Positions 6,552 to 12,154 of a stretch of 12,154 nt of DNA are shown one piece after another. The stretch covers positions 3,655 through 15,808 of the forward strand of contig JANWZY010000030.1 in assembly GCA_025061935.1 (NCBI GenBank), read 5' to 3'. The position numbers and the translations under genes are program-made. Under the pieces are notes generated by a model. The model was not told where the DNA came from. It saw nothing but the letters and a program-made list of their open reading frames with translations, and did not search any database. This DNA is from Verrucomicrobiia bacterium. Its GTDB lineage: Bacteria; Verrucomicrobiota; Verrucomicrobiia; Limisphaerales; DTLC01. The stretch's first letter is position 1. The number at the start of each line of letters is the position of its first letter.

Positions 6552-8462
6552 TCACCGGCTCAGGATAAAGTTCTCGATTATGATTACAATGATGCCCATT
6601 AAACCGCCCCCCGCAATGACCCCGCCACAGATGGGTTCCTGGTTTTGCACAAGGATGCGGTTGCCGGCCGACCCGGGCCTGGTGAACAGCTTGCCCACCA
6701 ACCAGAAAAAGAGGCTGCCAAGAAACATTGCAAGGCACGTATTGAACGGGATCACCGCCGCCAGCCCGACACCGACAGGCGAGAGCCAAAACCGGCCTTT
6801 GGTGGCGAGCCGTATGAGCTCGAGCAGGAGCCCAAGCAGTGCGCCGAACAACGCGGCCCAGCGCGCCGACACCGGCAGGTTCGACAAACCCTGAGTCAAC
6901 GCCTCGGCGACCGCTTTCCAAATGTTGATCGCGGGCATCGGATATTGATCCGAGATGAGGCCCGCCGGCCCGTTTTTAAGAAACACCAAATAAAACACTG
7001 GCACAGCCACACATGCGCCCGCAATGATCCCGAGCACGTGCCCTATAGCTTGAAGGCGCGGCTTAGCACCAAGCATGTACCCGGGCTTGATATCCATCAG
7101 CAGGTTCGATGCGTTGCCGGCGACCTCGGCAGTGATCCCGGCCGTCATGATGTTGGTCTTAATGTTGCCGGGGTCGAGCAGGCCGTAGGTCAACTGGGTC
7201 AACTTGCCCATTGCGCCAGTGGGCGTGATCGAGGTGAGCGCGGTCGAGTTCACACCAATCAGTGTGAAAATGAACACCAGCGGTATTGCTAGAGCCCCAA
7301 GCCAAATTTTGACACCGAAAAACTGGTTCGCCAGCAACACGAGCGCAATACCAACCACTGGAATGCCTATCACAAACACGCGCATCGGCAACTCGATGTC
7401 CCGGAGAATATCTTCTTCGGCGTTGGCCTTTTTCCGGAACAGACCGCGGAACGCGCTGAGCAGGATTCGCGGCTTAGCGAAGAAAGCCAACAGCGATGCA
7501 GTGGTCATCATGGCGACGCCGCCCCACAACGCCCAAGCCGTAATGGCGCGGAAACCGTAGTGGACACTTCCGTCGGGGCCAACACGGCCTTGCACATCGC
7601 CGAGTGCAATGCCGTACGGCGCCAAAATAAGGTAGTTAATTAACGCACCGATCATCAGTGACACGCCCACACGTATGCCCATCAATCCGCCAGCAGCCAT
7701 CATCACGAAGTCGGTATCGGGCCGAACGGTCAGCTCGCGCAGGTCCACGCCGCCAACTTTGAGCGTGGCGAATTTGTAAATCCAGCCGTCCAAGTACTCG
7801 GGTATGGCCATAAACCCGAGTTTGAGCTTCGCCATGATCGCGTGGCTCTGCATCAATTTGGCCAAAGCCGAAAGTGCGCCTGACCACACGAGCACTTTGG
7901 CCTTAAACATGCCTTCGGCTGCGTCACCAGAGTGCAGTGCATCCATTACAATACCAGCGGCACGGCCCTCAGGAAACGGGTGCTGTTCGTCATTGATAAA
8001 CCGGCGCTTGAGCGGGAACGCAAACAACACGCCCATTAGCGCGACCACAAAAAGCCAAACAATTGTCCACGCCATTGGAATTACCGTGTTGGTGACAAGC
8101 ATGTATGCGCCGAGGCTCGAAATAAGCGGCGCGGTCATGTAGCCCGCTGCAGTGGCTATGGACTGCATCGCGTTGTTTTCCAGAATGGTGAACTCCTTGG
8201 CAAGGCCCGCCCTGGCGAGGAGTTTGAACATCGCATATGCAAGAATCACCGAAGTGATGCCCACACCCAACGTCCAGCCGGTCTTGGCCCCGACATACAA
8301 ATTGGTTAGCGACAAAATTCCCCCCAAGCACATGCCGGTCGTGGCCGAGCGCACTGTCAATTGCGGCATGTCGCCGCGCCACACGTTTTCGTACCACCAG
8401 CGGTCTTTCTGCTGGAGTGTCCAGGTGCGTACCTGTTCCTCGGTAAGCTGCTTTATGGCCAT
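6552..8462 (-). CDS. OPT-family oligopeptide transporter
   Basis: This 636-aa inner-membrane protein has some 14 or more hydrophobic segments spread along its length, for example about 40-80, 110-150, 190-210, 252-282, 305-328, 360-405, 470-495, 535-550, 560-590 and 610-635. Family signatures are the N-terminal TTGMCLGGILSLTNLYVGAK (41-60), GWTLGVGI (62-69), EGRAAGIVMDAL (165-176), SITPTGAMGKLTQLTYGLLD (411-430) and the MDIKPGYMLGAKPR run (456-469). These match bacterial OPT transporters, which import small peptides or related metal chelates with protons. The substrate cannot be told from sequence here. Length is normal and the gene appears intact. The ATG at 8462 precedes MAIKQLTEEQ with no strong Shine-Dalgarno; the stop is TGA. 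It is transcribed alone: 217 bp separate it from the NDK gene upstream, and the gene downstream is convergent. Confidence 0.9.
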   Translation of the reverse strand: MAIKQLTEEQVRTWTLQQKDRWWYENVWRGDMPQLTVRSATTGMCLGGILSLTNLYVGAKTGWTLGVGITSVILAYAMFKLLARAGLAKEFTILENNAMQSIATAAGYMTAPLISSLGAYMLVTNTVIPMAWTIVWLFVVALMGVLFAFPLKRRFINDEQHPFPEGRAAGIVMDALHSGDAAEGMFKAKVLVWSGALSALAKLMQSHAIMAKLKLGFMAIPEYLDGWIYKFATLKVGGVDLRELTVRPDTDFVMMAAGGLMGIRVGVSLMIGALINYLILAPYGIALGDVQGRVGPDGSVHYGFRAITAWALWGGVAMMTTASLLAFFAKPRILLSAFRGLFRKKANAEEDILRDIELPMRVFVIGIPVVGIALVLLANQFFGVKIWLGALAIPLVFIFTLIGVNSTALTSITPTGAMGKLTQLTYGLLDPGNIKTNIMTAGITAEVAGNASNLLMDIKPGYMLGAKPRLQAIGHVLGIIAGACVAVPVFYLVFLKNGPAGLISDQYPMPAINIWKAVAEALTQGLSNLPVSARWAALFGALLGLLLELIRLATKGRFWLSPVGVGLAAVIPFNTCLAMFLGSLFFWLVGKLFTRPGSAGNRILVQNQEPICGGVIAGGGLMGIIVIIIENFILSR

Positions 8463-8679
8463 ACAGACGGGACTCGGCGCTGTGCCGCGGCAAAAAAGTC
8501 ACAAAACACGCGCCCACCTTGCGGCTGCGCTGGCGCACGCGCAATAGATGGCGAATGAAACCTGGCGAGGCTCGTCATACGAGGCTTTCATATTCGTGCT
8601 TTGGGTAAAGGACCTTTTGCCAGCCGTCAGACGTGTGCCCGGCCAAACCGCGCAAAACCTATCCCTTAAGTGGTTACGG
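8463..8679. promoter_or_regulatory. Spacer between the NDK gene and the OPT gene
   Basis: This 217-bp gap should contain the end of the NDK transcript and the promoter of the OPT gene, both read leftwards. A 7-bp direct repeat CGAGGCT occurs at 8566-8572 and 8580-8586. I could not pick a convincing -35/-10 pair or a terminator hairpin, and short open frames crossing it show no family features. Confidence 0.3.
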
Positions 8680-9852
8680 TCAAAGGCCGCCGTAGAATTC
8701 TTCCACCAGTTGCTTAAAGTTGTTCTCGCGGATGTTGATGATCTCCATTTCACGCTGCGCGCTCTCGACCGAATCGCTCGCATGCGCCGCATTAACCAAA
8801 ATTGTCTGGCCGAATTCGCGGCGGATTGAACCCGGCGGGGCCACGGACGGGTCGGTCGGCCCGAGCACATCGCGAATCTTCCGCACCGCGTCCACGCCTT
8901 CGTACACCAGCGCTATACACTTCTCGGTGCCTGGTGCGTCGCGTAGTTCAGGCGGGCATTCGGATAACGCGCGCCCGGACATAAATTTCACAATATTGTC
9001 GAACTGGCTCGCCGCTACCAGCGGGCAAAGGATTTCCCCCAACTGTCTGGTTTGCTCGGCGGGAATCGGACACGACAATTCGCGTTCCAACACCGCTTTG
9101 GCGCGCATCTCCACAACGTTTCTCAGGTTTCTGCAGAGCGTTTCACGCACAGGCGCATAAAATCGCTCCGCCTGGCTAACACTCATTCGCTGGACCTTGA
9201 TGGCTACAATGTATAGCCCGGTGCGCGAAAAGAAGTCGATCATGTTCCCCGGCCGGCCCGTCGGGAACCTGAAATTGTCAGGCTTCAACAGCACAAGTGT
9301 CCGCTCCGGTACTTCGCCAGGCTGGTACGCGATCACATTTTCGAGCAGACCACCGTCGGTGTCCGAATACCGTGCCCATAGTTTGAGCTTGACCTCGGCC
9401 TCCTTGGCAGTAGGCGCAGCCAGCACTGCCGGCTCGAAATACCTCACATTGCCGCTGCCGTCAGACACTATATCCCCGTATGTGTCCCGGATCGTTTGAC
9501 CGCCATGCCTGTCGAGGCTGAAGTCTCCAACCACGGCCCGCGTCTTGCGCACAGCGTCTTCGCCGCGCAAAATAAGCATCATCACGCGCCTCCTACGCCC
9601 GGTGTTCGGGTCAGGCCCCATCCTGGTCAAAATGTACTCCCTTATCAGCTCCTGAACGATCCGCGGCTGCGGGTCGTCAGGTGAAACAACCAAGTCCGCG
9701 TAAGCCCGAATCAGCTCCGCGCTTGGCGCGAACATGCGCGCAGCCGCAAGTTCCAATCCTGTGCGGCTTAGCAACCGGCTAAGAATTCCGCCGGTCCGGG
9801 ACTTGAACAAAGAATAGGGAGTTATGATTACGTATGCGAGTTCTTCAGCCAT
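8680..9852 (-). CDS. Tandem nucleoside diphosphate kinase protein with a degenerate first domain
   Basis: Residues are numbered from the upstream ATG at 9858. Domain 1 (about 8-150) has the NDK fold pattern (YVIITPYSLFKSRTGGILSR and MLILRGEDAVRKTRAVVG). However, T13-P-Y replaces the family KPD, and VRYFEPAVL replaces the NxxH(G/A)SDS active-site strand, so it should be inactive. Domain 2 (about 184-376) is near-canonical: ERTLVLLKPD (K192), YEGVDAVRKIRDVLGPTDP (319-337), PGSIR (342-346), and NAAHASDSVESAQRE with phospho-His H359. It has an insertion of about 40 residues after FYAP (233-236). The protein should balance NTP and dNTP pools by phosphotransfer; typical NDKs are about 140 aa. Start: the ATG at 9852 (MAEELAYV) is preferred because TTAGGA lies 5 nt upstream; the ATG at 9858 would add two residues. 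The DUF5679-like gene ends 15 bp before this start, so they form an operon. Confidence 0.85.
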   Translation of the reverse strand: MAEELAYVIITPYSLFKSRTGGILSRLLSRTGLELAAARMFAPSAELIRAYADLVVSPDDPQPRIVQELIREYILTRMGPDPNTGRRRRVMMLILRGEDAVRKTRAVVGDFSLDRHGGQTIRDTYGDIVSDGSGNVRYFEPAVLAAPTAKEAEVKLKLWARYSDTDGGLLENVIAYQPGEVPERTLVLLKPDNFRFPTGRPGNMIDFFSRTGLYIVAIKVQRMSVSQAERFYAPVRETLCRNLRNVVEMRAKAVLERELSCPIPAEQTRQLGEILCPLVAASQFDNIVKFMSGRALSECPPELRDAPGTEKCIALVYEGVDAVRKIRDVLGPTDPSVAPPGSIRREFGQTILVNAAHASDSVESAQREMEIINIRENNFKQLVEEFYGGL

Positions 9853-9867
9853 GGACATCCTAAGCGT

Positions 9868-10068
9868 TCACTGCATGCCGGCTGGGCGCGCCTGGGGAGT
9901 ATCCACAGTGGGCCCAGCCTGTAATTTACCGCCCAAAATTTTGAACATGATCGTACCACAGGACGGGCATTTGCCTTTAATCGCGCGCCGCCCGTTCTTC
10001 ATTGTCTCCTCAGTTGCCTCGGCAATCTCTTTCCGAGCCTTGCACTTTACACAATAGCCTTCCGCCAT
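9868..10068 (-). CDS. DUF5679-like small zinc-ribbon protein
   Basis: This protein of about 66 aa begins MAEGYCVKCKARKEI and continues with NGRRAIKGKCPSCGTIMFKI. The two pairs CxxC (C6/C9 and C38/C41) make a four-cysteine zinc ribbon of the DUF5679 type. The tail (GGKLQAGPTVDTPQARPAGM) is low-complexity and probably disordered. The function of the family is not known; a structural or nucleic-acid role is only a guess. The frame extends upstream to an ATG at 10080 and a TTG at 10098. The ATG at 10068 is chosen because family members usually begin at this MAEGYC block. It directly precedes the NDK gene on the same strand (15 bp to the ATG at 9852), indicating co-transcription. Confidence 0.78.
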   Translation of the reverse strand: MAEGYCVKCKARKEIAEATEETMKNGRRAIKGKCPSCGTIMFKILGGKLQAGPTVDTPQARPAGMQ

Positions 10069-10342
10069 ACGACGCGTCATCCAACATGCAACAAACAATA
10101 TTCGCCACGCGCATTTGCTGGAGTTCAGTTACATTACAGACCCGCCAGCCCGAACGTCAAGAAAACCCGCTTTTAAACAGCGCCCGAGACAACGCAACTA
10201 GCTCATTATCAAACGCTTACATCAAATCTGCCCCGCGTAAGACAACACGCCGGGGCCGGAGCGCCGTAACCTCAACTCTTGGCAAAATCCAAATCTTCCT
10301 GCTAATGAGCAACTTGGCTTCAAGAGCGCATGTCCAATTAGT

Positions 10343-10375
10343 TAGCGCTTGACTTTCAGCAGGTTGAACGCGCTA
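10343..10375. repeat. Long-loop inverted repeat TAGCGC/GCGCTA
   Basis: TAGCGC (10343-10348) is complementary to GCGCTA (10370-10375) over a 21-nt interior. The pairing can be extended by GTCC (10332-10335) with GGAC (10376-10379), across unpaired AATTAGT on the left. GCTAGGAC here could instead pair with GTCCTAA at 10403-10409, so alternative structures are possible. Confidence 0.35.
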
Positions 10376-10385
10376 GGACCAGCCC

Positions 10386-10409
10386 TTAGGACCGCTTCGG
10401 GTGTCCTAA
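10386..10409. repeat. Perfect hairpin TTAGGAC/GTCCTAA
   Basis: TTAGGAC (10386-10392) and GTCCTAA (10403-10409) form a perfect 7-bp stem with a 10-nt loop CGCTTCGGGT. AGGACC is also present at 10375-10380, giving a second possible partner for the right arm. No T-run follows on either strand. Confidence 0.5.
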
Positions 10410-10422
10410 CGCAGAACCGGAA

Positions 10423-10438
10423 TGCCGTTGAAACGGCA
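10423..10438. terminator. Tight hairpin TGCCGT-TGAA-ACGGCA
   Basis: This is a perfect 6-bp stem (10423-10428 with 10433-10438) with a 4-nt loop. It lies about 110 nt past the acyl-CoA ligase stop, in that gene's direction, so it could end that transcript. It lacks a U-tract, so a REP-like or RNA-processing role is equally possible. Confidence 0.35.
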
Positions 10439-10550
10439 ACAGACAACCCGGCAACAAGCGAGGGGTTATCATCATCCGCAGCTCAAAATCTACGGCTCAG
10501 GCAAAATGCGAATTCTGCAGCGGGACAATTGATTGCCACCAGTTGGCCAT

Positions 10551-12059
10551 CTAAGCGACAAACTTCTCTTGGAGCCATTGCCGCAGCACGGGCTTGACGA
10601 CCTTGCCTGTGGCATTCCGCGGCAACGCGGGCACAAAGTGAATACGGTTGGGTACCTTGTAATCTGCCAACTTCGATTTCAAGAAAAGTTTCAGCGTCTC
10701 GGTCTGTAAGGTCACACCTTCTTCGGGCGCAACAAAAGCGACCGGCTGTTCGCCACGACGCGGATCCGGCATTCCCACTACAGCAGCCTCGCGTACGCCA
10801 GGGAATTGATAAATGACCTCCTCGATCTCGCGCGGATACACATTCATCCCATGCACGATCAACATGTCCTTCTTGCGGTCAGTAATGTAGAAATACCCGT
10901 CTTGGTCCTTATAGCCCACATCGCCGGTCAATAACCAACCGTTCCTGAACGCTTGTGCAGTCTCTTCGGGCGCGTTCCAATACCCGAGCATAACGTTGCC
11001 ACCGCGCACACAGATCTCGCCGACCTCGCCCGGCCCTAAAATGTTGCCATGATCGTCCTGGACGCTCACCTCGACATCGTAAATCGGAACACCTATCGAG
11101 CCAGGCTTGCGCGGGCCATTCACTGGATTTAGCGATACCACAGGCGACGCCTCACTCAACCCGTAGCCTTCGATCAACGGTATCCCGAACCTCGACTCGA
11201 AATCTCTGAGCACTTGAACGGGCAACGGCGCCGCACCGCTGATGCAGATGCGGAAGGGCAGGGTAAGCTCGCCGGGCGCACTCGCCAAACCACGGTAGAG
11301 TTGCGGAAACGCAGGCAAAATCGTTGCACGGCGCTGCACAAGCTCAGCAAGCGCATTCTTAAGCGGATGAACGGACCTGACCAATACTATCGAGCCGCCC
11401 GCAAATAACGGCAGAAGCAATCCCACGGTGATCATGTAGCTGTGGAACAGCGGTAACACCACACCGAACCGGTCCGCATCAATCGCACCTAGCGCGATCC
11501 TGCAACTGTTGACGTTATGTAACAGGTTCCCATGCGAAAGCATGGCGCCTTTGGGCCGGCCCGTCGTGCCCGAAGTGTAAATAATCACAGCTAGATCAGA
11601 ATCCGAACGCCGCACGAACCCGGCACGCAAAGCCTGACCAATGTCAACCGGCGCTCCCCCGCTGAACAACGTGTCCGTACGGAAAAATTCAAGCTCCGGA
11701 CGACCCGATTTGACAGCGTCGAAATGCTCAGCCAACTGGGCGTCGGTCATGAGCACTCGAATCCCCGCGTTCTGAAGAATGAACAATATTTCGTCGGGCT
11801 TGAGAAAGCAGTTTATCGGCACTACCACACCGCCGGCCATCAATACCCCAAAAAACGCGGGCACAAACTCGGGACAGTTCTTAAGCCACAACCCGACCCT
11901 GTCGCCTGGCCTCACTCTGTATTCATGCTGGAGCGCTCGTGCAACCCGGACAGAATGCGCCCATAAATCTGCGTACGAGAATTCTGACTGACCCCAGAAA
12001 AGGGCCGGTTTGCCCTCCCGACCCGAAACGGCGTTTCTGAATGCTGTGGCTAGGTCCAT
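10551..12059 (-). CDS. AMP-forming fatty-acid-CoA-ligase-like enzyme (ANL superfamily)
   Basis: This 502-aa enzyme should activate a carboxylic acid, probably a medium- or long-chain fatty acid, to acyl-AMP and then to the CoA thioester. All the core ANL motifs are present: the P-loop YTSGTTGRPKG (161-171), PLFHSY (203-208), GYGLSEASP (298-306), GWLLTGD (374-380), the hinge block DRKKDMLIVHGMNVYPREIE (394-413) and the C-terminal NATGKVVKPVL with adenylation Lys K486. The length is normal for single-domain FadD-like ligases, and no signal peptide is visible, so it acts in the cytosol or peripherally at the membrane. The fatty-acyl assignment rests on the hinge motif style; another acid substrate cannot be excluded. 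The ATG at 12059 (MDLATAFRNA) has no clear Shine-Dalgarno; the stop is TAG. A possible upstream gene ends 23 bp before it, which would make an operon. Confidence 0.88.
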   Translation of the reverse strand: MDLATAFRNAVSGREGKPALFWGQSEFSYADLWAHSVRVARALQHEYRVRPGDRVGLWLKNCPEFVPAFFGVLMAGGVVVPINCFLKPDEILFILQNAGIRVLMTDAQLAEHFDAVKSGRPELEFFRTDTLFSGGAPVDIGQALRAGFVRRSDSDLAVIIYTSGTTGRPKGAMLSHGNLLHNVNSCRIALGAIDADRFGVVLPLFHSYMITVGLLLPLFAGGSIVLVRSVHPLKNALAELVQRRATILPAFPQLYRGLASAPGELTLPFRICISGAAPLPVQVLRDFESRFGIPLIEGYGLSEASPVVSLNPVNGPRKPGSIGVPIYDVEVSVQDDHGNILGPGEVGEICVRGGNVMLGYWNAPEETAQAFRNGWLLTGDVGYKDQDGYFYITDRKKDMLIVHGMNVYPREIEEVIYQFPGVREAAVVGMPDPRRGEQPVAFVAPEEGVTLQTETLKLFLKSKLADYKVPNRIHFVPALPRNATGKVVKPVLRQWLQEKFVA

Positions 12060-12082
12060 GCGCGAGAAGTTTATGGGGCAAT

Positions 12083-12154
12083 TCAGATAAGTAAACCGGA
12101 ATCGCAGCCCGCATATTTCGCCGCCATTTCATCAGCGCCGAGGTTTAGCCCGGT
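12083..12154 (-). CDS. Possible 3' end of a gene entering from the right edge (partial)
   Basis: On the - strand a frame runs in from the window edge and ends at TGA (12083-12085), encoding TGLNLGADEMAAKYAGCDSG followed by LLI. The composition is protein-like and the 23-bp gap to the acyl-CoA ligase start would suit an operon. The stretch is only 23 codons, so chance is a real alternative, and I do not recognise the family. Confidence 0.28.
   Translation of the reverse strand, partial: TGLNLGADEMAAKYAGCDSGLLI

Larger units (their letters stand above)
10069..10550. other. Gene-free region with several inverted repeats
   Basis: About 480 bp separate the acyl-CoA ligase end from the DUF5679-like gene, both on the - strand. 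The region should hold the 3' UTR of the ligase and the promoter of the DUF5679-NDK unit. Short open frames here are Ala/Asn/Ser-rich with no family features. A search for a tRNA T-arm found only a poor match. The part from about 10331 to 10438 is dense in complementary segments, listed separately. I found no mobile-element gene or convincing promoter. Confidence 0.45.

Noticed and set aside
8566..8586. CGAGGCT direct repeat as a possible attachment site or operator
   Set aside because: Seven bases repeated once, 14 bp apart, with no integrase, no second boundary and no palindromic symmetry. This is within chance.
10355..10378. tRNA-like T-arm (GCGTTCAACC on the - strand)
   Set aside because: The flanking 5-bp stem does not pair and no cloverleaf or acceptor stem could be found around it.
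10349..10597. Short + strand open frame in the gene-free gap, overlapping the acyl-CoA ligase 3' end
   Set aside because: It is Ala/Ser/Asn-rich with no motifs, runs through the inverted repeats and overlaps a certain gene antisense.
1..12154. CRISPR array, toxin-antitoxin pair, phage or insertion sequence
   Set aside because: No regularly spaced repeats, terminal inverted repeats, transposase, integrase or small two-gene toxin module could be seen. The content looks like ordinary chromosomal metabolism.

Overview
The window is a GC-rich bacterial chromosomal segment (roughly 55-58% GC by eye). It carries six substantial protein-coding loci, one small zinc-ribbon gene and probably two gene ends cut by the window edges. 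Several things are compatible with Verrucomicrobiota (Pedosphaera/Limisphaera-like) or a neighbouring PVC lineage: a fused GH13-GH133 glycogen debranching enzyme, an elongated two-domain nucleoside diphosphate kinase, a stand-alone histidine-kinase dimerisation-domain protein, an OPT transporter and few recognisable Shine-Dalgarno sites. This placement is inference from gene style, not proof. I saw no CRISPR array, rRNA, tRNA, integrase, transposase or prophage gene.

Layout, left to right. (1) 2-94 is a short + strand reading frame that looks like the 3' end of a gene starting outside the window; a perfect 7-bp hairpin overlaps its stop codon. (2) An intergenic stretch with a second hairpin (273-314) separates it from a convergent radical SAM gene of the HpnH type (319-1539, -). 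(3) Upstream of that, on the same strand, is a small orphan histidine-kinase DHp-like protein (1730-2005, -). (4) Divergent from it is a very long debranching enzyme gene (2162-6481, +), split by one in-frame TAA at 6059-6061. The frame does not shift, and conserved GH133 sequence resumes at once after the stop. (5) Convergent to it is an OPT-family oligopeptide transporter (6552-8462, -). (6) Next is a tight two-gene - strand unit: a DUF5679-like zinc-ribbon protein (9868-10068), then a tandem NDK protein (8680-9852) whose first domain has lost both the Lys and His positions of the family. (7) A gene-free stretch of about 480 bp (10069-10550) holds several nested inverted repeats. (8) The last full gene is an AMP-forming fatty-acid-CoA-ligase-like enzyme (10551-12059, -). 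A possible upstream partner ends at 12083, running in from the right edge.

The genes do not form one pathway. They cover lipid metabolism (HpnH-like enzyme, acyl-CoA ligase), glycogen mobilisation (debranching enzyme), peptide or metal-chelate uptake (OPT) and nucleotide metabolism (NDK), as in an ordinary core-genome neighbourhood. The points most worth a second look are the in-frame stop in the debranching enzyme, the half-degenerate double NDK, the ATPase-less DHp protein, the insertion in the HpnH-like enzyme and the structured gap at 10330-10440. I found no convincing new defence or mobile system.
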